Below are positions 54,843-63,476 of a DNA stretch of 64,000 bases, in pieces. The stretch is from positions 186,001-250,000 of the forward strand of contig NZ_LROS01000011.1 of the NCBI RefSeq assembly GCF_001675165.1. The letters are read 5' to 3'. This stretch comes from Clostridium ragsdalei P11 (GTDB taxonomy: Bacteria > Bacillota > Clostridia > Clostridiales > Clostridiaceae). The notes under the pieces are model-generated. The model was not told the DNA's origin, made no database searches, and saw nothing but the letters and a program-made list of their open reading frames with translations. Each line of letters opens with the position of its first letter. The first letter of the stretch is position 1. A program made the position numbers and the translations under genes.

Positions 54843-55475
54843 CTACTTTTTCATAGGATATACATTTACCTTATCTTCCGATATCCCAAACAAATCTGTT
54901 ATAGCTTTTGATATCCTGAGTTCGGTTATTTTATTTTCAGCTCCTTCAGCTACAACACATACGCCTGAAACTTTAGGATTGTATGTCTTAACTATAAGTG
55001 GCTGTGATTTGCTGCCATCATTTGTAACAACTACCGTACTTCCATTATTTTTTTGGGTAGTATTTCTTGTACCACCTTCAGTATCCTTTTCTTCTGTATT
55101 ATTTGTTGAATCAGTTATGTTCACTGCCGGTACACTCTCTTCCCCACTTTCAAAGTTTATCATTACTTCCACTTTGCCTACCCCATCCATTTTTTCTAAA
55201 GTATTTTTTAGATTCTCCTGCATTGACTTTTCATAATCCTCAGTCTTACTTTGTTTGGAAGATGTAGAACTCTGCTGATTATTACTTTTACTACCGTCAT
55301 CATTTAAATTTTTAGAAGTATTTACACTACTTTCGTTATTGTAATTTTTAAAAAAACTTATTGTAACAATAATAAGTACTCCTACCAAAAATAATACAGC
55401 CAAATTGAAAATATTTTTTTTGTCATTAGATACCTTTTTATTAAAAAGTTCCTTTAACCACTTTTTTAAATTCAT
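54843..55475 (-). CDS. spoIIIAG: Stage III sporulation protein AG
   Basis: This 210-residue protein has one membrane helix near residues 25-42 and a C-terminal YscJ/FliF-type ring-building domain, with GVGKVEVMINFESGEESVPAV around the middle. Bacillus SpoIIIAG forms a large ring within the mother-cell channel. The region after it is Ser/Thr-rich. It overlaps no gene and lies 57 bp from spoIIIAH. Confidence 0.94.
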   Translation of the reverse strand: MNLKKWLKELFNKKVSNDKKNIFNLAVLFLVGVLIIVTISFFKNYNNESSVNTSKNLNDDGSKSNNQQSSTSSKQSKTEDYEKSMQENLKNTLEKMDGVGKVEVMINFESGEESVPAVNITDSTNNTEEKDTEGGTRNTTQKNNGSTVVVTNDGSKSQPLIVKTYNPKVSGVCVVAEGAENKITELRISKAITDLFGISEDKVNVYPMKK

Positions 55476-55492
55476 AATACTAACTCCTCCAA

Positions 55493-56089
55493 CTAAGAAT
55501 TTACATGTATAATATTTTTAGATACATTTAATTCCTGGCTTAAATAAGTTTTTAACTTTACATTTTTATCGTCATCTCCAGAATCCAAATTGCTGACAGA
55601 AGCACTTTTGGTATTTATATCAACCTTTTTTATTTTTTCCACACTTCCATCTTTAACTTGAACATTTATATTTTTTATACATACACTATTATTTTGTTCA
55701 TCATAATTTGCATCTATTTTTACTTTATAACTTTCATCTGGATATTTTTCTTTAAGACTTTTTTCACACTTAGTTTCAAGATTCATTTTAAAAGTTTCAA
55801 TAGTATCTTCCATGCTCTTTTTCTTGTAATCATTAAATTGGTTTAATTGGCTTTTACTGTTAAATCCCTTTTCAAAACTCTCTATAGCATTTTGAGTATA
55901 CTGATTTATATCAAAATCTTTATTGAATATTTTCACTACTGGATTAATGAAAACTGTAATCAAAATGAGACCCAATACAAATTTGCAATATTTCTTCATG
56001 CTATTATCTGGCAATATCATTTCTATAGCTGTAATAAAAAATAGTGCAGTGCATATATTTATCAGCCACTCCTTTAAAGATTGAAGCAT
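55493..56089 (-). CDS. spoIIIAF: Stage III sporulation protein AF
   Basis: The 198-residue protein has two N-terminal membrane helices (LINICTALFFITAIEMILP and CKFVLGLILITVFINPVV) and a polar C-terminal domain. It is the fifth-from-last SpoIIIA product that helps form the channel complex. It lies 16 bp from spoIIIAE. Confidence 0.93.
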   Translation of the reverse strand: MLQSLKEWLINICTALFFITAIEMILPDNSMKKYCKFVLGLILITVFINPVVKIFNKDFDINQYTQNAIESFEKGFNSKSQLNQFNDYKKKSMEDTIETFKMNLETKCEKSLKEKYPDESYKVKIDANYDEQNNSVCIKNINVQVKDGSVEKIKKVDINTKSASVSNLDSGDDDKNVKLKTYLSQELNVSKNIIHVNS

Positions 56090-56105
56090 ATTGTATTCCT
56101 CTCTT

Positions 56106-57338
56106 TCACATTGTAATTTTTCCCGCTGCAGCTATTATACATATCATTATGAAAAACATAACGGATACACATATGAGACACGCCATTATAAGTACAATGG
56201 AGCTTCCTGCAGAGTTTATACAGTTTACAAGTCTTCCATCGCTTATAGGTTCTATTAGCGCTGCAGTAAGTTTATATGCTACTACAATAATCAAAAGTTT
56301 TATTACTGGAAACAGCAGTATTGCTACAATAATTACAAGTCCCAGGCTGCTTAACGCATTTTTTAGTAAAATGGAATATCCTGCTACAGTAGATATAGCA
56401 TCTGAAAGACTTTTTCCAACTATGGGCACAAAATTGTCCACTGCAAATTTAGCAGTTTTTGCTGTAACTTCATCAATGGTTTTAGAGGTTATCCCTCTTA
56501 CAGTTATAATCCCTATAAATACAGTCATTATAATTCCTTGTGCCCAAAGTGCTACCTGATTTAGGAGTTTGGTAAGTTTGTCTATTTTATATTCAGAAGA
56601 TAAGTTATTTACAAACTGAAGTACAAAAGACATGGATATTATAGGAATTATTACATCCATAAACAAATTGGCACTTATAGTTATAGCGCCTATTACAATG
56701 GGATCCATAATTGATGCTTCTACAAATCCTCCAACTGCAGCCACCAAAGTTATAAGTATAGGTATTAAAGCAACCATAAAATCAGTCATTTCTTTTATAG
56801 TAGATCTAGCAATATCCACACTTATGTAAAAACTTCTGGCCATTATTATTATTATTAGTGAGTAACATGCAAAATAGGCTATATTAGATAACTCTTCTCC
56901 ATTAAAAGCTCTCTGCAAATTAGTAAGTAATGCACATATAAGTGAAATTACTATCAAAAGTACTAAAAGTTTTAAGGAAGCTGCTACTTCTCTCACCCCA
57001 TACATTGCAAGTGCACGTATAATTTTCTTTAAAGATGTATTTCCTGACCCAGTTTTCAGAAAACCTTTCACATAATCTCTTACATCTATGTCATTAAGGA
57101 CTTCATTTTTTGTCTTCATATTAGATATATAATCATAAAATTTTTCTATCTGCTCTTTTTCAGATTCGCTTTGTTTATTTTGAGTTTTATTATATTTGTC
57201 ATCCTGTACACTACTGTCATTACTATTTTCTATTTTAATTTGATTCTGCACATTTGTTTCTCCGCTGCTGGTGTCAAAAGCTTGTACATTAAAGCCTATT
57301 AATAAAACTATAACTAAACCGAATATAATCTTTTTCAT
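56106..57338 (-). CDS. spoIIIAE: Stage III sporulation protein AE
   Basis: The 410-residue protein has a signal-like N-terminus (MKKIIFGLVIVLLIGF), a polar spacer up to about residue 110, and about seven membrane helices after that. Conserved SpoIIIAE segments include FVPIVGKSLSDAISTVAGYS. Bacillus SpoIIIAE is the main membrane core of the channel. It lies 8 bp from spoIIIAD. Confidence 0.94.
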   Translation of the reverse strand: MKKIIFGLVIVLLIGFNVQAFDTSSGETNVQNQIKIENSNDSSVQDDKYNKTQNKQSESEKEQIEKFYDYISNMKTKNEVLNDIDVRDYVKGFLKTGSGNTSLKKIIRALAMYGVREVAASLKLLVLLIVISLICALLTNLQRAFNGEELSNIAYFACYSLIIIIMARSFYISVDIARSTIKEMTDFMVALIPILITLVAAVGGFVEASIMDPIVIGAITISANLFMDVIIPIISMSFVLQFVNNLSSEYKIDKLTKLLNQVALWAQGIIMTVFIGIITVRGITSKTIDEVTAKTAKFAVDNFVPIVGKSLSDAISTVAGYSILLKNALSSLGLVIIVAILLFPVIKLLIIVVAYKLTAALIEPISDGRLVNCINSAGSSIVLIMACLICVSVMFFIMICIIAAAGKITM

Positions 57339-57346
57339 ATTAACAC

Positions 57347-57730
57347 CTACATAATCTTTAAAATTGACTGAAGAACAGCCATAAGTATAGGAATTGCAAG
57401 TACTAAAATTAATATTTTACCTGCAAATTCAACCTTTGCTCCTAAATTTCCTTGTCCAGCATCCTTACATATTTCACTACAAAAAGAAGCTAAATATGCA
57501 ATAGCAATTATTTTAAATACAGTGGTTAAATAAATGAAATCTATATTTGCCTTAGCAGCTAATTGCTGAATAAACTGAAGTACTGCCGTTATCTTTGCTA
57601 TCATAAATAGGAATATAATTATTCCTGCAGCTATACTTATATAAACTGCTATATCATCTCTCTTTCCTTTAAACAGAAGTACTAAAAACAGTGCTATAAA
57701 AGCAAACGCTACTACCTTAATTATCTCCAT
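57347..57730 (-). CDS. spoIIIAD: Stage III sporulation protein AD
   Basis: The 127-residue membrane protein has about four hydrophobic segments, typical of the SpoIIIAC/AD family. The C-terminal part contains FCSEICKDAGQGNLGAKVEF and GKILILVLAIPILMA. It lies 9 bp after spoIIIAC. Confidence 0.95.
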   Translation of the reverse strand: MEIIKVVAFAFIALFLVLLFKGKRDDIAVYISIAAGIIIFLFMIAKITAVLQFIQQLAAKANIDFIYLTTVFKIIAIAYLASFCSEICKDAGQGNLGAKVEFAGKILILVLAIPILMAVLQSILKIM

Positions 57731-57739
57731 AACTTTCTC

Positions 57740-57937
57740 CTAAAGTTGAAACATAGTTCTGACTGTAGTAAATAATTTATTTACTAAATTAATTACCATC
57801 ATGAGGACAATTAAAATTCCTGCTAAATTGGTCACCACTGCATAATCACCTTTCCCACTGGCTTCTAAAACTTTGTTTATGAGTATAACAATCATACCCA
57901 CTCCTGCTATTTTAAAAATTAAGCTTATGTCCATCAT
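57740..57937 (-). CDS. spoIIIAC: Stage III sporulation protein AC
   Basis: This 65-residue protein has two membrane helices, including AGVGMIVILINKVLEASGKG with a conserved lysine and glycine motif, and AGILIVLMMVINLV. It is homologous to SpoIIIAD. It lies between spoIIIAB and spoIIIAD. Confidence 0.95.
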   Translation of the reverse strand: MMDISLIFKIAGVGMIVILINKVLEASGKGDYAVVTNLAGILIVLMMVINLVNKLFTTVRTMFQL

Positions 57938-57994
57938 TTAATTATCTCTCCCTTTCATTTCTTATAAGAAATTTAATTAATGTGTACCTGCAGT

Positions 57995-58513
57995 TTAGAC
58001 TAAAATTATCACCACCACTGCACCTAAAGAAAATCCCAGACATCTGTACATTTTTAAGTTTTTATTCATTGAAATTTCAGAAATTTCAATTTGTTTTTTT
58101 ATGTTTTCTAGGGCTAGGGAAAACATTCTTTTCTGTCCTTCTATATCTGATTCCCCAAGTGTTTTAGATAAATCTATCAATGTCTCTATATCTTCATTTT
58201 TTAAATTTAAAACATCTTTTTTCTTTTCAAATATTGCATTAAAAGCTTCATATACACTGTCAACAGAATTTTCCTTTAACATATGAGATATTTCTTCAAG
58301 CACTTCTTTAATAGGATTTATACTTTTAGATGCTGTATTTAAAATAGCTTCTGGCAGTGGAGTATGTGTATATATTATTTCATTTTGAAGTTGATTGATG
58401 CATCTTTGTGCTTCCCTCAATTGCTTAACTCTGCCTTTTAAATTTTCTCCCCATATAAATCCAATTCCAGTGGAAGCACATATTGTCATAATACATCCTA
58501 GAAACTTTAACAT
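57995..58513 (-). CDS. spoIIIAB: Stage III sporulation protein AB
   Basis: The 172-residue protein has an N-terminal membrane helix (LGCIMTICASTGIGFIWGEN), a helical cytoplasmic domain and a C-terminal hydrophobic segment. It resembles the GspF-like fold that pairs with the SpoIIIAA ATPase. QRCINQLQNEIIYTHTPLPE is a conserved segment. It begins 1 bp after the spoIIIAA stop. Confidence 0.95.
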   Translation of the reverse strand: MLKFLGCIMTICASTGIGFIWGENLKGRVKQLREAQRCINQLQNEIIYTHTPLPEAILNTASKSINPIKEVLEEISHMLKENSVDSVYEAFNAIFEKKKDVLNLKNEDIETLIDLSKTLGESDIEGQKRMFSLALENIKKQIEISEISMNKNLKMYRCLGFSLGAVVVIILV

Positions 58514-58514
58514 C

Positions 58515-59441
58515 TTATCCCCTCCATATTATTGAATTTTTCGGGAAGTCATATATATATTCTACTGTTCCTGCACCTTTTCTATTGCTAAGTACTACAG
58601 CCCTATTAAATACCTTATTTTCAACTATTTCTTTAAAAACAGGCCTATTATATAAATCCTCTATTCCGTAACCGTGAATAGTTATAATTAGACTTATTCC
58701 TGAATTTAGTGCAGTCACAATACTATCCATATCCTTGTAAGTTCCTATTTCATCACAGACTATAACTTCTGGCGACATACTTCTTATAGCCATTATTATT
58801 CCCTGACTTTTGGGACATCCATCTAATATATCTGTTCTGACGCCAACATTTAACTGGGGAACCCCGTTAAAACAAGCTCCTATTTCACTTCTTTCATCTA
58901 TAACAGATACTTTCTTTCCCGTAAGTCCTATGTTTTTAACACCCTGGGACATATTTCTTACAATATCTCTTACTAAAGTGGTTTTTCCACACTTAGGAGG
59001 TGAAATTATTATGGTGTTTATTATTTCATTTCCTTTTGAAATGAATTTCATAATTGAATCCGAACAATTAATTACTTCCCTACATATTCTGATATTTAAA
59101 GATGCGATATCTTTTATGGTTTTAACTTCATCTTTCTCCATAACACATCTTCCACATATTCCTACTCTATGTCCTCCTTTAATAGTTATATATCCCTGTT
59201 TAATTTCTTCTTCAAAAGCATATATAGAATAATTACTCATCCTTTTAATTATTGTCTTTATATCTTCTAATTTAGGAATATATTTGCATACAATTTCCCT
59301 TTCACCTAACTGAAGTATCAAAGGCCTATCCGCCCTTATCCTTATCTCTTGTAAATTAGGGGATTCTATTAAATCACCTAAGGCAACTTTCAAATTTTCA
59401 GGTATAATGTTTAAAATTTCTTTAGTATCTATCTCTCTCAT
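58515..59441 (-). CDS. spoIIIAA: Stage III sporulation protein AA (ATPase)
   Basis: SpoIIIAA is an AAA/secretion-type ATPase that powers the channel. The 308-residue protein has IRADRPLILQLGEREIVC and the Walker A segment PPKCGKTTLVRDI (about 150-162), then VIVCDEIG (Walker B) and ITIHGYG. It is the first gene of the spoIIIA operon and lies just after the CD1247-domain gene's terminator, so the operon promoter must lie in 59442-59510. Confidence 0.96.
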   Translation of the reverse strand: MREIDTKEILNIIPENLKVALGDLIESPNLQEIRIRADRPLILQLGEREIVCKYIPKLEDIKTIIKRMSNYSIYAFEEEIKQGYITIKGGHRVGICGRCVMEKDEVKTIKDIASLNIRICREVINCSDSIMKFISKGNEIINTIIISPPKCGKTTLVRDIVRNMSQGVKNIGLTGKKVSVIDERSEIGACFNGVPQLNVGVRTDILDGCPKSQGIIMAIRSMSPEVIVCDEIGTYKDMDSIVTALNSGISLIITIHGYGIEDLYNRPVFKEIVENKVFNRAVVLSNRKGAGTVEYIYDFPKNSIIWRG

Positions 59442-59515
59442 CTCCTTTATTTCTTTATATTAATTCCTATTTTGATTATGTAAAAATTATTCCTCATAAA
59501 TAAAAATAAAACAAA

Positions 59516-59551
59516 AAAATCCTATTGAAGTTATAAACTTCAATAGGATTT
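59516..59551 (-). terminator. Terminator after the CD1247-domain gene
   Basis: AAATCCTATTGAAG pairs with CTTCAATAGGATTT, a 14-bp stem. On the minus strand it is followed by TTTTTGTTTTATTTTT. It is immediately past the stop at 59560. Confidence 0.9.
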
Positions 59552-59559
59552 AAAACTAT

Positions 59560-59961
59560 TTATTTACTTTTTTTAAGTTCATCCTTAATAGGAATACTAC
59601 TATGGCAATTTGGACACGTTAATTCTTCTCGTTGTTCTAATATATCCTTATCTACATATACGGTATCATTGCAATTTGGACACTGTATTTCAGTAAAGTT
59701 TTCTCCTTCATCCTTACACTTACAGATTTCATAATCATCATCATATAAGTTGTCTTGTAAATCCGCTAAATCTTCATCCATGGCATCCACATAATCTTCC
59801 ATATCTTTTTGAGCTCTGGACATATCATCAATTTCTTCTGCCATGCTTTTAAGTACATCAACAATTTCTATTAGCATTTTTCCCTCATTAGTACTTTTAT
59901 CAATTTTTAGTCCATCTACTAGACCATTTAGATAGGATACTTTAGATATAATAGAATTCAC
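59560..59961 (-). CDS. CD1247-N-terminal-domain protein with zinc ribbon
   Basis: This 133-residue protein has an N-terminal helical domain (residues 1-75, rich in D/E, with YLNGLVDGLKIDKSTNEGKM). It is followed by a zinc-ribbon region with CKCKDEG, then CPNCNDTVYVD and CPNCHSS. The family is known by its Clostridioides difficile member, CD1247. It lies between efp and spoIIIAA, as in other clostridia. Its function is unknown. Confidence 0.85.
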   Translation of the reverse strand: MNSIISKVSYLNGLVDGLKIDKSTNEGKMLIEIVDVLKSMAEEIDDMSRAQKDMEDYVDAMDEDLADLQDNLYDDDYEICKCKDEGENFTEIQCPNCNDTVYVDKDILEQREELTCPNCHSSIPIKDELKKSK

Positions 59962-60000
59962 AATACCACATCCTTAAAGTTATTTTACCATTAGTATTGG

Positions 60001-60558
60001 CTAAACTCTTTCCATATATTCTCCGGTTCTAGTGTCAATTCTTATAGTTTCTCCCTCATTTACAAATATAGGGACTTGAACAACAGCTCCTGTCTCAAGC
60101 GTAGCTGGTTTTAATACGTTAGTGGCAGTATTTCCCTTAACTCCTGGTTCAGTATGAGTTATCTGAAGTTCAACAAAATTTGGAGCTTCAACGGAAAATG
60201 CTTCACCTTTATAAAACTTAATTATAGCAAACATATTTTCCTTTAAAAACTTTATTGCATCCTCTACCTTTTCATATTCCAATGGAATTTGCTCAAATGT
60301 TTCCTGATCCATAAAATAATACAATTCTCCATCTGAATATAAATACTGCATCTCTTTTCTTTCTATAACTGCCTCCTGCAATTTTGCAGTTGGATTAAAA
60401 GTAGTATCAGTAACTGATCCTGTTATAACATTTCTAAGTTTTGTCCTTACAAATGCTGCCCCTTTTCCTGGTTTTACATGAAGGAAATCCAGTACTGTGT
60501 ACACTTGTCCATCTTGTTCAAAAGTAGTTCCCTTTCTTAAATCTCCTGCTGATATCAT
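60001..60558 (-). CDS. efp: Translation elongation factor P
   Basis: EF-P relieves ribosome stalling on polyproline. The protein of about 185 residues has the three domains of EF-P, with the modified-residue position K32 in [14 protein letters not shown]. The frame starts at 60567, but the ATG at 60558 ([10 protein letters not shown]) matches the family start. Modification enzymes are not encoded here. An M24 peptidase lies upstream, as in many Clostridium genomes. Confidence 0.97.
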   Translation of the reverse strand: MISAGDLRKGTTFEQDGQVYTVLDFLHVKPGKGAAFVRTKLRNVITGSVTDTTFNPTAKLQEAVIERKEMQYLYSDGELYYFMDQETFEQIPLEYEKVEDAIKFLKENMFAIIKFYKGEAFSVEAPNFVELQITHTEPGVKGNTATNVLKPATLETGAVVQVPIFVNEGETIRIDTRTGEYMERV

Positions 60559-60567
60559 TATATACAT

Positions 60568-60886
60568 ACCGTTATGTAAACTTTTCTCTTAATTAAATAT
60601 GTCTAAGATTTTAAGCTTACTTTCCCATTCATAGTGCCCGATTTCGCTATAAGCTACTTTCGCTTGGTCACACACTCCAGGGACGTAAATTCGGATATAA
60701 CTAACCCTATATTTCAACACTTTTAAAAGCAGTGTTGGATTAACGGTTTTAACCCCTTTCTTATTCTTATTCGACCTAGTTTTGATTTTTATCTAATTTT
60801 TCATAGAACTTTCTTTTATATATTTAATATTATACAACATAATATGTTATATAAATATGTTATCTAAATAAAGTAATACTAAGAAC
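60568..60886. repeat. Gene-free interval with a degenerate R2-like element
   Basis: Around 60630-60765 a diverged R2-like order appears: a hairpin with AAGCTACTTTCGCTT, then CTCCAGGGACGTAAATTCGGATATAAC. A second hairpin, CAACACTTTTAAAAGCAGTGTTG, is followed by ATTAACGG. The correspondence with R2 is suggestive but weak. No gene is present. Confidence 0.45.
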
Positions 60887-61963
60887 TTAATTTATGCATA
60901 TTAAATTCTTAGGTGACTTAGATAAGGTTTCTCCTCCATCTTCAGTTACCATTACCAAATCCTCTATTCTTACTCCACCAAAATCAGGTATATATATACC
61001 TGGCTCATCACTTACTACCATTCCTGATTTTAATTTAGAATTATTTCTATATCCAATTACAGGAGCCTCATGAATTTCTCTTCCTACTCCATGACCCAAA
61101 CTATGTCCAAAGTACTGACCATATCCTTTACTAGTTATATAATCTCTAGCAATTGCATCCACTTTTGATGCTGGCATTTCTGGCTTATATTCCTTTAAGG
61201 CAAGTTCTTCAGCTTCTAATACTATATTGTATATCTCTAGCATTTTCTGTGATGGTTCACCTATTACAACTGTTCTTGTCATATCAGAACAATATTCTTC
61301 ATAAATGCAACCAAAATCCAAAGTTAAAAATTCTCCTTTTTTTATAACTTTTTCTGTAGCCTGACCATGTGGTAGACTTGATCTCTCTCCAGAAGCAACT
61401 ATAGATGGAAAAGATAAATCCTTAGCTCCTAACTTTTTCATATAAAATTCCAGCTCTAAACCAACTTCTCTCTCTGTCATACCAGGTTTTATAAATTTCA
61501 CCATGTGGTCAAAAGCTTTATCTGCAATTTTTGCAGCATTTTTTATTGAATTTATTTCTTCTCTATCTTTCACAATTCTTATTTTTTCTACCATTCCATT
61601 CATTGGCACAAGTTCACAATCTAAATTACTATGGTAAAGCTCATACTGGCTGTAAGAAACTATATTTTCCTCAAATCCAAGCCTATGTACTTTAAGCTTG
61701 CCTATCAAGCCCGATAAAAATTTTACAAAAGAACCGCTTTTACCATATTCTAAAACTTCATAATCTTTAACTTGCTGTTTAGCCTGTTCAGTAAACCTGG
61801 AATCAGTTATAAAAAATGCTTTGTCTAAAGTTATAAGTGAAAAACTTTCATCTCCTGTAAATCCACTTAAATAATTTCTATTAGGATCTCCAACTAACAA
61901 AACAGCATCTAACTGTTGACTATCCATAGCCTCTCTCAATTTTTCAATTCTTTTTTTAAACAT
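60887..61963 (-). CDS. M24-family Xaa-Pro aminopeptidase
   Basis: The 358-residue protein has an N-terminal creatinase-like domain (about 1-130) and the C-terminal pita-bread catalytic domain. The metal ligands lie in FLTLDFGCIYEEYCSDMTRT, in HSLGHGVGREIHEAP and in VVSDEPGIYIPDFGGVRIED. It removes N-terminal residues preceding proline. It lies between pil genes and efp, a conserved clostridial arrangement. Confidence 0.95.
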   Translation of the reverse strand: MFKKRIEKLREAMDSQQLDAVLLVGDPNRNYLSGFTGDESFSLITLDKAFFITDSRFTEQAKQQVKDYEVLEYGKSGSFVKFLSGLIGKLKVHRLGFEENIVSYSQYELYHSNLDCELVPMNGMVEKIRIVKDREEINSIKNAAKIADKAFDHMVKFIKPGMTEREVGLELEFYMKKLGAKDLSFPSIVASGERSSLPHGQATEKVIKKGEFLTLDFGCIYEEYCSDMTRTVVIGEPSQKMLEIYNIVLEAEELALKEYKPEMPASKVDAIARDYITSKGYGQYFGHSLGHGVGREIHEAPVIGYRNNSKLKSGMVVSDEPGIYIPDFGGVRIEDLVMVTEDGGETLSKSPKNLICIN

Positions 61964-62224
61964 TTAAATTACCCCCCTAAATTTTAGCAGGGCATAATAT
62001 TTTTATAATTACTTTAATTTATGGTAGATTACTCCCTGCTAAATTTGAAATCAAATTTAGCTAATAATTTAAATGATAAAATCGTTATTTTAATAAATAA
62101 AATTTAAAATAATATTATTCTATCATCATAGTGAACAATGTTATTTTATCAAAACTTGTGATTATTTGCAAATATTAATGTGCGCTTGCTTCAATCCACA
62201 ATATAAAACTTTGACTTAATATAA

Positions 62225-62412
62225 GCAAATTGCAAAGCAATTTTCTTAAAGAACAAAATCCAGAGTTCAAATATCAAAATAAGGATAATTTTCTTCCTAA
62301 CGTCAGAAAACATTAAAATTATAGATTTCCTGAGGTACGATGGAAATCATCTTTATCTGTTCTTTGCTATTTGAACTTTGTTATTTTCAAAAGCTTTGCT
62401 TTGCAATATTTT
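62225..62412. repeat. R1-D: palindrome with TGAGGTACGA apex
   Basis: The left arm includes GCAAATTGCAAAGCAATTTTC and GAGTTCAAATATCAAAATAA; the right arm includes TTTGCTATTTGAACTTTGTT and AAGCTTTGCTTTGCAATAT. The apex GATTTCCTGAGGTACGATGG ends in GAAATC, so a small hairpin surrounds the TGAGGTACGA core (62331-62340). The arms are less perfectly complementary than in R1-A to C. Confidence 0.65.
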
Positions 62413-62435
62413 TAAACTACGAAAGTTAAGTTCTT

Positions 62436-62465
62436 TATAAACAGAGTTCTTAGCATTAGAGCAGG
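62436..62465 (-). repeat. R2 right-end remnant
   Basis: On the minus strand this reads CTGCTCTAATGCTAAGAACT and continues CTGTTTATA. The AAGAACTCTGTTTATA tail is the same as the right ends of R2-2 and R2-6. The rest of the element is not present. Confidence 0.6.
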
Positions 62466-62468
62466 TAT

Positions 62469-62882
62469 TTATTGGGTAAATTTTACATCTGCTTTGGTTT
62501 TTACACCTTGAAACTTATCCTGTTCAATTTTAATATTATCTATGTTACTAAAATATTTGATTTTTTTAACTTTTTCTAGAATACTTTTGATTTCAGCTTG
62601 ATTTCCTATTACTTCAAACTGTATGGTTAGTTTTCCATCATTATTGCTTGCAACATTAATTACCTGCATACCTTCTATACACTTTAGTTTTCTCAAAATA
62701 TCAGTACAACTCACTTGTTCTTTATCTTTTATTTGATTTTTTAAGTTTTTTTCTACAAATTGAAGCTTAACATTTTCACTATCTATGCTTTTGAGCACAT
62801 TATAATTTTTTATTAAAAGTACAGTGCAACTGCACACTAAAAATATTATAATAATTCTATATATATTATTTACCATATTCAT
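62469..62882 (-). CDS. PilO-like type IV pilus assembly protein
   Basis: This 137-residue protein has an N-terminal membrane helix (about residues 7-24) and a small extracytoplasmic domain. It contains LRKLKCIEGMQVINVASNNDG and ends NIKIEQDKFQGVKTKADVKF. The bitopic topology and position after a pilN-like gene suggest a PilO homologue of the alignment complex. The sequence identity to well-known PilO proteins appears low, so the call rests on the context. Confidence 0.5.
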   Translation of the reverse strand: MNMVNNIYRIIIIFLVCSCTVLLIKNYNVLKSIDSENVKLQFVEKNLKNQIKDKEQVSCTDILRKLKCIEGMQVINVASNNDGKLTIQFEVIGNQAEIKSILEKVKKIKYFSNIDNIKIEQDKFQGVKTKADVKFTQ

Positions 62883-62965
62883 TATTAATATTCCACCTTA
62901 ATTAAATTTACAATTCACAGTTTACGTTAAACAACTTATAACAATTAGGATAAAACAAAGTCCTT

Positions 62966-63409
62966 TTATTTTAATTTTAGATTGACTTTCCACAGCTTCT
63001 TTCCTCCTTCATCATTTCCTATAAGCTTAAAATTTTTAATTATAAACTTATTTGATTTTTCTGCATCTCTAATTAGTGAAAAACATTCTTTTTCATTTCC
63101 CTCAAAATCTAAATTTAGACTTTTATTTTCTATATTTACATTTTTAAAGTTTCTTCCTAAATATATGTAATTATAAAAATCTAAATAATTTTCAAAAGTA
63201 CTACTTTTATCATGTGATAACTTTTTTACAGAACTATGTTCTTTCAACCTAGTTTCTACATCATTTAATTGATTTTTATTCATCATAAGTATATCTAAAA
63301 ATATTATGTTTACTATTAAAATAATCAAAATAAGTAACTTAAGACTTTTATTCTTTTTAGTTTTTCCTTTTTCTATACACCACTGTGGTAAAAAATATAA
63401 GTTTTTCAT
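62966..63409 (-). CDS. PilN-like type IV pilus assembly protein
   Basis: This 147-residue protein begins with NLYFLPQWCIEKGK, then a K-rich segment and a membrane helix (LKLLILIILIVNIIFLDIL, about 24-42). The short N-terminal cytoplasmic NLLP-like segment followed by one helix is typical of PilN, which binds PilM. The remaining domain is polar with NVNIENKSLNLDFEGNEKEC. The order PilM-like, PilN-like, PilO-like is conserved in type IV pilus operons. Assignment is by context and topology. Confidence 0.55.
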   Translation of the reverse strand: MKNLYFLPQWCIEKGKTKKNKSLKLLILIILIVNIIFLDILMMNKNQLNDVETRLKEHSSVKKLSHDKSSTFENYLDFYNYIYLGRNFKNVNIENKSLNLDFEGNEKECFSLIRDAEKSNKFIIKNFKLIGNDEGGKKLWKVNLKLK

Positions 63410-63476
63410 GTACCAAACTACCTCTTAATTTCATTATTTTAATTTCATAACACCCTATGACAACAACTAAAATAAA

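Larger units (their letters stand above)
61964..62468. other. Gene-free interval with a palindrome and a right-end remnant
   Basis: Between the pilO-like gene and the M24 gene lie 505 bp. They contain R1-D (62225-62412) and, just before the pilO-like stop, an R2 right-end remnant (62436-62465). The first 250 bp are AT-rich and should hold the M24 promoter; nothing else was recognised. Confidence 0.6.
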